Source: Dysgonomonas gadei ATCC BAA-286 (GTDB lineage Bacteria > Bacteroidota > Bacteroidia > Bacteroidales > Dysgonomonadaceae). Taken from it: DNA of 64,000 nt. Position numbers and translations under genes: made by a program. Of the stretch, positions 24,891 to 32,171 are shown piece after piece (within the stretch, counting starts at the first letter, position 1; the number at the start of each line of letters is the position of its first letter). Under the pieces are notes generated by a model. It was given only the letters and a program-made list of their open reading frames with translations, had not been told where the DNA came from and ran no database searches. The stretch is from contig NZ_GL891986.1 in NCBI RefSeq assembly GCF_000213555.1, forward strand, positions 65,123 through 129,122, written 5' to 3'.

Positions 24891-25181
24891 ATGATGGAAC
24901 TGAAAATTGTTGCCGTTATTGTAGTAAAAGCTGCATATCAGGAAGAGTTGGAAAAGGTATTCCATACCGTAGTAGATGAAACCCGTAAAGAAACAGGAAA
25001 TGTATCTTACGATTTGCATCAGGATTGCCAAAACCCATTGAAATACACAATCCTCGAAGTATGGAAATCGCAGGCAGCCATCGACGAACACAACGCAAGT
25101 GCGCATTTTAAAGCATTTGTAACTGCAATAGAAGGTAAAGTGGATAGCCTGACTGTGGACGTAATAAAGAAAATATATTAA
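24891..25181 (+). CDS. Cytosolic ABM-domain monooxygenase-like protein
   Basis: A 96-residue single ABM domain without a signal, paralogous to the preceding lipoprotein: IVAVIVVKAAYQEELEK, ETGNVSYDLHQDCQNP, TILEVWKSQAAIDEHNASAHF. Such proteins form dimers and oxidise quinols or remove reactive aromatic compounds. Two ATGs are adjacent (24891 and 24894); either could be used. It has its own promoter and lies upstream of a repeat-rich gap before aspS. Confidence 0.85.
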   Translation: MMELKIVAVIVVKAAYQEELEKVFHTVVDETRKETGNVSYDLHQDCQNPLKYTILEVWKSQAAIDEHNASAHFKAFVTAIEGKVDSLTVDVIKKIY

Positions 25182-25189
25182 AATACTAT

Positions 25190-25263
25190 TTCAAAATCTC
25201 ATGAGTTCAAAATCTCAAGATAACGTTAGTATCTTGAAACCTGAAATCTTGAAACCTGAAATC
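25190..25263 (+). repeat. Short direct repeats and a hairpin upstream of aspS
   Basis: ttcaaaatctca occurs twice with period 16 (25190-25201 and 25206-25217). atcttgaaacctgaa occurs twice in tandem (25231-25260). Between them tcaagata (25215-25222) pairs perfectly with tatcttga (25230-25237). It may act as a terminator for the ABM gene or in the aspS leader. Confidence 0.6.
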
Positions 25264-25276
25264 AAATATTAAAAAA

Positions 25277-27031
25277 ATGTACAGAAATCATACTTGCGGA
25301 GAACTGACTCTTGCTGATGTAAATAAAGAAGTAACCCTTGCGGGATGGGTACAAAAAGTGCGTAAACTTGGTGGCGGAATGACCTTTGTCGATCTCCGCG
25401 ACCGCTATGGAATTACCCAGTTGGCATTCAGCAAAGATGTAAACGCAGATTTGTATGAACAATCGAATAAGTTCGGGCGCGAATATGTATTACAGGTAAC
25501 AGGTACAGTACAGGAACGTTCGAGCAAGAATATGAATATACCGACCGGCGAGATAGAAATCATAGTCAACAAGCTGGTTATATTGAATACATCGGAAGTT
25601 CCGCCTTTCACTATCGAAGACGAAACCGACGGAGGTGAAGACCTGCGCATGAAATACCGCTATCTGGACTTACGCCGTACTCCTGTACGCAAAAATCTGG
25701 AACTGCGCCACAAAATTGCTTTCGAAACACGCCGTTTTTTGGATGAACGCCAGTTCATAGAAGTGGAAACTCCGGTATTGATCGGTTCTACGCCAGAAGG
25801 AGCGCGCGACTTTGTTGTGCCATCACGTATGAATCCGGGAGAATTTTATGCCCTGCCACAATCCCCTCAGCTATTCAAGCAATTGCTGATGGTATCTGGA
25901 TTTGACCGTTATTTCCAGATTGTGAAATGTTTCCGCGACGAAGACCTTCGCGCCGACCGTCAGCCGGAATTCACCCAGATAGACTGTGAAATGTCGTATG
26001 TCAGTCAGGAAGACGTGTTGAATATGTTTGAAGGGCTGACCAAGCACCTGTTCAAGAAGGTAAAAGGTATAGACATACCCGACTTTCCGCGTATGACCTA
26101 TGCCCACGCGATGAAATATTACGGTTCGGATAAGCCGGATACTCGTTTCGGGATGGAATTCGTGGAAATTAAAGACCTGACTACAGGTAAAGATTTCGTT
26201 GTATTCGATTCATGCGAATATGTAGGAGCTATCTGTGCCAAAGGTGCGGTATCATACACCCGCAAACAACTGGATGCGCTTACCGACTATGTAAAACGCC
26301 CGCAAATCGGTGCAAAGGGACTTGTATATGTACGTTATGAAGCCGATGGCTCTCTGAAATCGTCTGTAGACAAATTCTATACAGCCGAAGACCTGAAAAA
26401 ATGGGCGGAACGTTGTCAGGCAGAACCGGGAGACCTTATCCTTATCATATGCGGTGAAACAGAAAAGGCGCAGAAACAGCTATGCGAACTCCGTCTTGAA
26501 GTCGGAGATCAATTGGGACTCCGCGATAAAAATAAATTCAATTGCCTTTGGGTTATCGATTTCCCTTTGTTGGAAAAGGACGAAGAACTGGGACGCTTCT
26601 TTGCGAAGCACCATCCGTTTACGAGTCCGAAGGAAGAGGATATTCCCATGCTGGAATCAGATCCGGGAGCTGTACGTGCCAATGCATACGACATGGTGAT
26701 CAACGGTGTTGAAGTTGGTGGTGGTTCGGTTCGTATCCACAACAGCCAGTTGCAGAATAAGATGTTCCATGTACTCGGGTTTACCGAAGAAAAGGCGCAA
26801 GCTCAGTTCGGCTTCCTGATGAATGCATTTAAATACGGAGCGCCTCCGCATGCAGGTCTGGCATTTGGCCTTGATCGTTTAGTATCCCTTTTCGCAGGTC
26901 TGGACAGTATCCGCGACTGTATTGCATTCCCTAAAAACAATTCGGGGCGTGATGTTATGATCGACGCACCAGCTGTCCTTGAACAGGAACAATTGGATGA
27001 ATTGAATCTGAAGGTGGAGATAAAGAAATAA
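25277..27031 (+). CDS. aspS: Aspartyl-tRNA synthetase
   Basis: Charges tRNA-Asp. The 584 residues are normal for the bacterial type: N-terminal OB-fold anticodon domain (about 1-105, GWVQKVRKLGGGMTFVDLRD), class II catalytic core with motif 1 near EVETPVLIGSTPEGARDF, motif 2 CFRDEDLRADRQPEFTQID (about 216-234) and motif 3 GLAFGLDRLVSLF (about 540). The GAD insertion lies about 290-420. Own transcript, closed by a strong terminator at 27054. Confidence 0.96.
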   Translation: MYRNHTCGELTLADVNKEVTLAGWVQKVRKLGGGMTFVDLRDRYGITQLAFSKDVNADLYEQSNKFGREYVLQVTGTVQERSSKNMNIPTGEIEIIVNKLVILNTSEVPPFTIEDETDGGEDLRMKYRYLDLRRTPVRKNLELRHKIAFETRRFLDERQFIEVETPVLIGSTPEGARDFVVPSRMNPGEFYALPQSPQLFKQLLMVSGFDRYFQIVKCFRDEDLRADRQPEFTQIDCEMSYVSQEDVLNMFEGLTKHLFKKVKGIDIPDFPRMTYAHAMKYYGSDKPDTRFGMEFVEIKDLTTGKDFVVFDSCEYVGAICAKGAVSYTRKQLDALTDYVKRPQIGAKGLVYVRYEADGSLKSSVDKFYTAEDLKKWAERCQAEPGDLILIICGETEKAQKQLCELRLEVGDQLGLRDKNKFNCLWVIDFPLLEKDEELGRFFAKHHPFTSPKEEDIPMLESDPGAVRANAYDMVINGVEVGGGSVRIHNSQLQNKMFHVLGFTEEKAQAQFGFLMNAFKYGAPPHAGLAFGLDRLVSLFAGLDSIRDCIAFPKNNSGRDVMIDAPAVLEQEQLDELNLKVEIKK

Positions 27032-27053
27032 TATCAAATAGATAATAAAAGAT

Positions 27054-27086
27054 ATAACGCCTTAACTTTTCCGGTTAAGGCGTTAT
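27054..27086 (+). terminator. Terminator after aspS
   Basis: A 13-bp perfect stem, ataacgccttaac (27054-27066) with its complement at 27074-27086, then a T run. It separates aspS from the A+T-rich operon that follows. Confidence 0.9.
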
Positions 27087-27102
27087 TTTTAGAGAAAAAC
27101 TT

Positions 27103-27110
27103 TATCTTTG
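27103..27110 (+). promoter_or_regulatory. -7 box of the ATPase operon
   Basis: TATCTTTG, 20 bases before the ATG at 27131. It gives the ATPase-nuclease unit its own promoter. Confidence 0.6.
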
Positions 27111-27130
27111 ATAACAAATAGTTTAATGAA

Positions 27131-28375
27131 ATGGTGAAAGAAAAACTCATTATAAAAAACTTTGCAGGATTTGAGCATATCGAATTCGATTTTAAACCTA
27201 TAAATATTTTTATAGGGCCACAGGCGGCGGGAAAAAGTGTGGTGGTGAAGTTGGCATATTATTTTAAGTCGTATTTGAATGATTTATATAAATTTGATAG
27301 AATACATATGCCAAGTGAACTCATAGATAGGTATAATGATCTTTTTTATAGTTACTTTCCCGTAGAATCATGGAGTAATAAAAACTTTACAATAAAATAT
27401 ATTTTAGACAAATCATTTATTATTATTTCTAGCTCCAGAAAAGCAAAAGATTGGTATATTGAAGTGAAATTTTCGAAAGACATAAGAGAAATAATAGAAT
27501 CTCTAACTGAGATATTGGAAAATAATTTGGATCCACAAATGATAAATTTCTCAACTGCTAGAAACCTTAGAGAACTAAAAGAAAAAGTAAAATATAAATC
27601 AGTATTACAAAGCAAACAGTACTTTATACCAGCAGGAAGAAGTTTCTTTTCTAACATACAATCTAATATTTTTGCTCTTTTGCAAAGTAATAATACAATT
27701 GATCCATTTATTATCGAATTTGGAGCTAATTATGAACAAGCAAAAGTAGTATTTAATAAATCAAGTGATATTTTCAGGACTCACAATAAGCTAAGTAAAC
27801 TTTGTTCAGAAATATTAAAAGGCATTTACATTAGAGATAATCAAATTGACTATCTAGTTCAGAAAGACAAAAGGAAAATCTCACTATTAAACGCTTCTTC
27901 TGGACAACAAGAAACGTTTCCTTTATTGATGTTTATCCAAACACTATTTTTTCCTTCAAATAAAGAACCTAAGGATCCTGTATTATATATAGAAGAACCG
28001 GAAACACATTTATATCCAGTGGCACAAAAACAAATTGTTCAAGTATTGTCTCGACTTTTTAATATACTCATAAACAAACAACTATTCATCACTACTCATT
28101 CGCCTTATATCCTTGCAGCTTTCAATAACCTGCTGGAAGCAGGCAATATCATCAAGGAAAAACCTGAATTAGCAGAAAAAGTATATAAAATTATACCGAA
28201 AGAAGAAGTTCTGGATATAGAAAACTTTATTGCTTATTCCATCAAAGATGGGAAGAAGGAAGTATTGATAAATGAAGAAACCAACCTTGTTTCTCAGAAT
28301 ATGCTGGATGATGCATCCAACGAAATAGCAGAGGAATTTGGAAAACTTGTTGATTTAGAGTTTGGTGAAGAATAA
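27131..28375 (+). CDS. OLD/RecF-like AAA-type ATPase (putative defence ATPase)
   Basis: A 414-residue ABC-like ATPase that carries no nuclease domain itself. Walker A is GPQAAGKS (29-36). IPAGRSFF (166-173) is the motif near the coiled region seen in many OLD-like defence ATPases. The signature-type loop is NASSGQQE (254-261), Walker B is VLYIEEPE (284-291) and the switch His is in TTHSPY (321-326). A helical arm fills about 45-165. No TOPRIM domain, unlike GajA or classical OLD. The A+T-rich codon use differs from aspS, suggesting transfer. The next gene, 12 bases on, encodes a small putative nuclease, so the ATPase probably senses or loads for it. The exact system is not one I can name. Confidence 0.8.
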   Translation: MVKEKLIIKNFAGFEHIEFDFKPINIFIGPQAAGKSVVVKLAYYFKSYLNDLYKFDRIHMPSELIDRYNDLFYSYFPVESWSNKNFTIKYILDKSFIIISSSRKAKDWYIEVKFSKDIREIIESLTEILENNLDPQMINFSTARNLRELKEKVKYKSVLQSKQYFIPAGRSFFSNIQSNIFALLQSNNTIDPFIIEFGANYEQAKVVFNKSSDIFRTHNKLSKLCSEILKGIYIRDNQIDYLVQKDKRKISLLNASSGQQETFPLLMFIQTLFFPSNKEPKDPVLYIEEPETHLYPVAQKQIVQVLSRLFNILINKQLFITTHSPYILAAFNNLLEAGNIIKEKPELAEKVYKIIPKEEVLDIENFIAYSIKDGKKEVLINEETNLVSQNMLDDASNEIAEEFGKLVDLEFGEE

Positions 28376-28387
28376 AAGGCTGTCAGA

Positions 28388-28810
28388 ATGGAAGATATAA
28401 AATGTGAGTGTTCTGAATTAATAAGCTATCCTTTGATTGTACTGGAAGAGCAGAAAAGCAAAATAGTATTCGAAAATAAAAACAGGATAGAAATAAATAA
28501 AATAACTGTTGATGGTTGTCAAATTACAGATGAGAGACCCCGATGTGACTATCTTTTGATAAAAGTCGATGAAAATACGGAGTATTTCGTAGAATTGAAA
28601 GGACATGATATAAACAGAGCGTTGGAACAAATAGAAGCGACTATTCCAAGATTAAGCAAAGATATGAGACAACAGAAGAAATATTGTTTCATCATATCTG
28701 TCCGTACTCCAATGTCTTCCACTCAAATTCAAAATATAGCGAAAAGTTATAAGAAAAAATACAATGCTGAACTTATTATGAAAAGCTCACCAGGCTCTCA
28801 TACTTTATAA
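28388..28810 (+). CDS. Small protein with a PD-(D/E)XK nuclease-like motif
   Basis: A 140-residue cytosolic protein. Its centre reads RCDYLLIKV (52-60), then FVELKGHD (67-74) and RALEQIE (77-83): Asp54, a 14-residue gap, Glu69-x-Lys71 and a following helix with Gln81. This order matches the PD-(D/E)XK nuclease core (for example Holliday-junction resolvase-like and defence nucleases). The C-terminal half is basic (KDMRQQKKYC, KSYKKKY) with a hydrophobic strand FIISV. There is no TOPRIM, HNH or DUF4435 feature. It is coupled to the ATPase by 12 bases. The nuclease role is inferred from motif and context only. Confidence 0.6.
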   Translation: MEDIKCECSELISYPLIVLEEQKSKIVFENKNRIEINKITVDGCQITDERPRCDYLLIKVDENTEYFVELKGHDINRALEQIEATIPRLSKDMRQQKKYCFIISVRTPMSSTQIQNIAKSYKKKYNAELIMKSSPGSHTL

Positions 28811-28817
28811 AACATCT

Positions 28818-29378
28818 ATGAAAAAGCTCGTCAAGATCTTACTAGCTCTCGTAATCGGAATAATCATCCTTCTGACTGCTGTTTATGCTTATTATGGTGG
28901 ATTCAGAACTGTAAACTTTGAAGAAAAAGAAACAGGCGGGGAAGTATTCGTCTATGAAAATGTTACAGGAGATTACAGTCAAAGCCCGGTAGTAATGGAC
29001 AGCATTTATTATGCGTTGCTCAACGATTATAAAATAGAAACAACAAAGGGTGCAGGCATGTATTATGACAATCCTCAACAAGTAGAAAAGAGTAAACTAC
29101 GCTCGGAAATAGGTTGTATACTCGATACACCTCTTGACAGTATGCAGATGGTGGTACTCTCAAGCAGATTTAAAGTTAAAACGCTACCTAAAAGCGACTA
29201 TATAGTCGGAGAATTCCCCAATAAAGGAATGATATCGACAATGGTAGGAATAATGAAAGTATATCCGGCAATGACCAAATACATCGAAACGACCGATTAT
29301 AAAGCAGATGGACCTGTGATAGAAATATATGATGTACCGGCTAAAGTAATTATATACAGGCAATCTGTATCGAAATAG
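28818..29378 (+). CDS. Membrane-anchored GyrI-like ligand-binding protein
   Basis: A 186-residue protein with one N-terminal membrane segment (about 5-26, LVKILLALVIGIIILLTAVYA). The remainder resembles a GyrI-like/SOUL-type small-molecule-binding domain: GGEVFVYENVTGDYSQS (about 40-56), YYDNPQQVEKSKLRSEIGC, ISTMVGIMKVYPAMTKYI and VIEIYDVP. Such domains bind lipophilic or aromatic ligands; here it is anchored and probably periplasmic. It follows the nuclease gene by 7 bases and is closed by a terminator. Its base use looks closer to the chromosome than to the two preceding genes, so it may be an older neighbour rather than part of the module. Confidence 0.75.
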   Translation: MKKLVKILLALVIGIIILLTAVYAYYGGFRTVNFEEKETGGEVFVYENVTGDYSQSPVVMDSIYYALLNDYKIETTKGAGMYYDNPQQVEKSKLRSEIGCILDTPLDSMQMVVLSSRFKVKTLPKSDYIVGEFPNKGMISTMVGIMKVYPAMTKYIETTDYKADGPVIEIYDVPAKVIIYRQSVSK

Positions 29379-29383
29379 AAGTG

Positions 29384-29415
29384 AAAAGAGGAGTACACGC
29401 AAGTACTCCTCTTTT
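29384..29415. terminator. Bidirectional terminator between convergent genes
   Basis: A 13-bp perfect stem, aaaagaggagtac (29384-29396) with its complement at 29403-29415, 6-base loop and A/T runs on both sides. It ends the ATPase operon and the TlpA-like gene. Confidence 0.9.
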
Positions 29416-29424
29416 TATATTCGA

Positions 29425-30534
29425 TCAATTTTTCTTGTCCAACTCCCGGGCTACCCTGCTCTTCATATAATCGCCCCGCAGGTCACGGGCCAATATCGTT
29501 CCGTCGGGACCGATAAGTATTATATGAGGTATACCTCTTACACCATACATTTTGGTCGGTATCTCCTGCGCATTTATTATCTGCGGCCATTCTACTTTAT
29601 CTTCTACAATAGCCTTTTGCGTATCTTCCGGCTTATCCCATACGGCAACACCTACGATCTCGAATTTATCCCCTTTATATTTTTTGTATATTTCTTTCAT
29701 ATTCGGAGTTTCTCCCCTACAAGGGCCACACCAACTCGCCCAGAAGTCTACCAATATACATTTGCCTTTTCCTGCATAATCCGACAGTGATACTTTTGTG
29801 CCATCAGGCTGCACTATTGTAAAGTCACTAAATTTCTGACCTTCAGCAGTCTTTTTCAGAGCATCATTTGTTCCTACAATTTTCTTCACCATTTCCAAGG
29901 AAGCAATATCTTTACTTAATTTGGCAACAGCAGTATCTATCTGACCTGTACGCATCCACATCGACATCTCGTCCAATACAACAGACCCGATAACATTATT
30001 TGTGTTAGCATCGAATGTATTTTCCATCAGGTCCATATATTTAGGAGTCCATACTTTAATAAATATACTATCGAACTCCGCCTTGAACTTATCTTTATCC
30101 TTAATTTTATTTTTTAGCTCCGTATAGATATTTTCCCTTTCTTTATATAGTTCTCCCGTTTTCTTATTATAATCTGTCAAAGCATCATTCAATGGAGTAT
30201 TTGACGCTATGCCATCTTTTAAATTAATAATTATTCGTCCTGTATCCAGTATTAACGGTACATATGCACCATCTTCAATAAATACTCCGGCATACCGGAT
30301 AGTATCTGCGATCCCTTTAAATACAAATTTGTTGCTATCTATCAAAACACTATCTATCTTTTTATTTCCCAACCTATTATGGTCGATAAGATAGATTTTC
30401 TGCCCATTATAGGTCGAATCGGCTATACCCTCAATCACGTACCCGGGTATTACAGGCTGTTTCTTTTCACAGGAAACCATAATGGCCATACTTGTTACCA
30501 TTATTAATAAAGCATGGATTGTTCTTATTTTCAT
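29425..30534 (-). CDS. TlpA/ResA-like thiol-disulfide lipoprotein with DUF4369
   Basis: A 369-residue periplasmic lipoprotein. The ATG at 30534-30532 is chosen; it gives a signal ending in lipobox MVSC (about 22). The DUF4369 domain (about 30-125: GYVIEGIADSTYNGQKIYL, FVFKGIADT) is followed by a helical linker. The thioredoxin fold (about 235-369) has the active site FWASWCGPCRGETP and cis-Pro GIPHIIL. The family keeps periplasmic or cytochrome cysteines reduced and is often expanded in Bacteroidetes. It is convergent with the ATPase operon and followed upstream by a repeat-containing gap. Confidence 0.88.
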   Translation of the reverse strand: MKIRTIHALLIMVTSMAIMVSCEKKQPVIPGYVIEGIADSTYNGQKIYLIDHNRLGNKKIDSVLIDSNKFVFKGIADTIRYAGVFIEDGAYVPLILDTGRIIINLKDGIASNTPLNDALTDYNKKTGELYKERENIYTELKNKIKDKDKFKAEFDSIFIKVWTPKYMDLMENTFDANTNNVIGSVVLDEMSMWMRTGQIDTAVAKLSKDIASLEMVKKIVGTNDALKKTAEGQKFSDFTIVQPDGTKVSLSDYAGKGKCILVDFWASWCGPCRGETPNMKEIYKKYKGDKFEIVGVAVWDKPEDTQKAIVEDKVEWPQIINAQEIPTKMYGVRGIPHIILIGPDGTILARDLRGDYMKSRVARELDKKN

Positions 30535-30588
30535 ATTATTAGGTATTAGAATCGATAAATTTAAAATTTTTAAAATATCTTTCTCCAA

Positions 30589-31001
30589 TAATACTGTTAA
30601 ATAAATAAAAGAGTCTGTTCGTCGGAACTCGCCGTCGACACAGATTTTGTAAAACGTGATTTGTGCCTGATATAAAAGATTCCGGTTGTAATGGATAAAG
30701 ATTTTTAAAGAAAATTATCTATATAGGCAGAAGGCTGATAGCATATAATATCAGTTCATCATTCTTTGAAAATTTGAAATTACAAAACAGGAAGAAACAG
30801 ACTAAAGAGAAAAATAAAACTGTCAGGTTTGTCAGGTTTTCACTAAATAGTTATGAGTTATAAGTTTTGTCGCTTCTTATTACTAATGGCTAATAGCCAG
30901 AAAAAATTGACAGATAATAAAAAGGGGAAAAAGTGTCAGGTTTGTCAGGTTTTTACTCCTACCCTATCAAATACAGATATATTTATCCAAGGATTCAAAA
31001 A
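30589..31001. repeat. Non-coding gap with TGTCAGG tandem motifs
   Basis: About 400 bases with no credible gene. tgtcaggtttgtcaggtttt occurs at 30821-30840 and again at 30934-30953, each a tandem of a ~10-base word followed by a short A/T stretch. A similar unit occurs at 53400-53435, so this is a dispersed repeat. Confidence 0.6.
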
Positions 31002-31028
31002 ACAGGGTCGCTCAATGAACAACCCTGT
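31002..31028 (-). terminator. Terminator after the alpha/beta hydrolase
   Basis: A 7-bp stem, acagggt with accctgt, 13-base loop, followed on the minus strand by six T. Confidence 0.75.
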
Positions 31029-31051
31029 GATATTTAAGCCTTGACTATGAT

Positions 31052-31963
31052 CTAAGGGTATTGACAGCCGGAATGCTTTCGATCTTTAATCCAATGAACA
31101 GCAATATCAACAGGTTCCGTAAAATCCGAAAACGCCGTGTTATGACCTAATGTTGAAAACAGACAGTAGTCGTAATATTTCCCCTGCGCTTTGAGTGAGT
31201 TAAGACTATCCATCGATAACCTTACGGGGACTTGTACATCCTTGTCGCCAAAAAGCCAAAGGCCCGGAATTGAAAGTTTACTAAGGGCGTCGCAAGGATC
31301 AGTACTTATAAATTGATCCAATTGATAACGATCTGGCTCATTACCTATACGTTCGCGTGCCTCCGGGATGTATCTACGTACATCTGCTTCGGTGTGAATA
31401 TCCCAAAAATCGGATTTTCCTTCTGTATAATGCTGAAAAATAAGCTGATCAAGAGTTGGAATAACAGCACCGCTAAACAACACTATAAAATCCGCAATAG
31501 GATTGTTATTTGCGGCAATAGGAATTATCCACCCTGCCTGACTGATACCTACAAAACCAATGGGAACATTTTTATCCAACTGATGAAGTACATTTAAGGC
31601 GGTGCTTGCATCTTCAGCCAATAGAGTGAGATTAGCCGAATCAACGTTGTTAGTTCCTACTTCCGGACCGGCATAAACCCCTTCCGATTCGCCTACTCCA
31701 CGCTTGTCATAGGTTAACACCGAGATACCTTTTTCGGCCAAAAGTGATGCAAATTCTCTCATTCGGGGTGCCTGGCCAGAACCGTGTACAAGGACTACCG
31801 CTGCATGCGAATGGCGTGGCGTGTAAATTGTGCCGGCCAAAGTGATTCCTGCACTCTCAAATCTGATATCCTCAGCGGTCACGTCCGGCAACTGAGCTTT
31901 TACTTGATTCAAGGATACTAAGAGTAAGAGTGTAAAAAGACATCCCCTATAAAAAACAGCCAT
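31052..31963 (-). CDS. Exported alpha/beta hydrolase
   Basis: A 303-residue serine hydrolase. The start at ATG 31963-31961 gives a signal peptide (MAVFYRG...NQVKAQ). Family motifs: oxyanion region VVLVHGSGQAP (about 54-64), YDKRGVGESEG, nucleophile elbow GFVGISQAGW with the Ser, Asp region WLFGDKDVQVP and the His in STLGHNTAF. It matches dienelactone-hydrolase/esterase-like proteins of Bacteroidetes (IYTPRHSHAAVVL). Substrate unknown; periplasmic by signal. An in-frame ATG 57 bases upstream would spoil the signal. Confidence 0.87.
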   Translation of the reverse strand: MAVFYRGCLFTLLLLVSLNQVKAQLPDVTAEDIRFESAGITLAGTIYTPRHSHAAVVLVHGSGQAPRMREFASLLAEKGISVLTYDKRGVGESEGVYAGPEVGTNNVDSANLTLLAEDASTALNVLHQLDKNVPIGFVGISQAGWIIPIAANNNPIADFIVLFSGAVIPTLDQLIFQHYTEGKSDFWDIHTEADVRRYIPEARERIGNEPDRYQLDQFISTDPCDALSKLSIPGLWLFGDKDVQVPVRLSMDSLNSLKAQGKYYDYCLFSTLGHNTAFSDFTEPVDIAVHWIKDRKHSGCQYP

Positions 31964-32127
31964 ATTTATTAATCTATCAATACTTTTAATATAACTTATA
32001 GTACAATCTTTTTTTGTCATATTTACAGATTTAAATTAGTTTGATTTACTTTAATAATAAGACATAACAGACAAAAAAAGGTTACACATTTCTTAATAAA
32101 ACACAAACATTCTTTTCAAAAAAGAGA

Positions 32128-32147
32128 GCATCTCTCTTTTGAGATGC
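32128..32147 (-). terminator. Terminator after carB
   Basis: A 7-bp stem, gcatctc with gagatgc, loop tctttt, with flanking T/A runs. Confidence 0.65.
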
Positions 32148-32171
32148 CTTCTAACATTATATAAAAAAGTG

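Noticed and set aside
27131..28810. PARIS, Gabija or Septu
   Set aside because: The partner lacks DUF4435 (PARIS), UvrD-like helicase (Gabija) and HNH (Septu) features, and the ATPase has no TOPRIM.
30853..31044. 63-codon plus-strand open frame in the repeat gap
   Set aside because: It reads through the TGTCAGG repeats and the hydrolase terminator; not credible as a protein.
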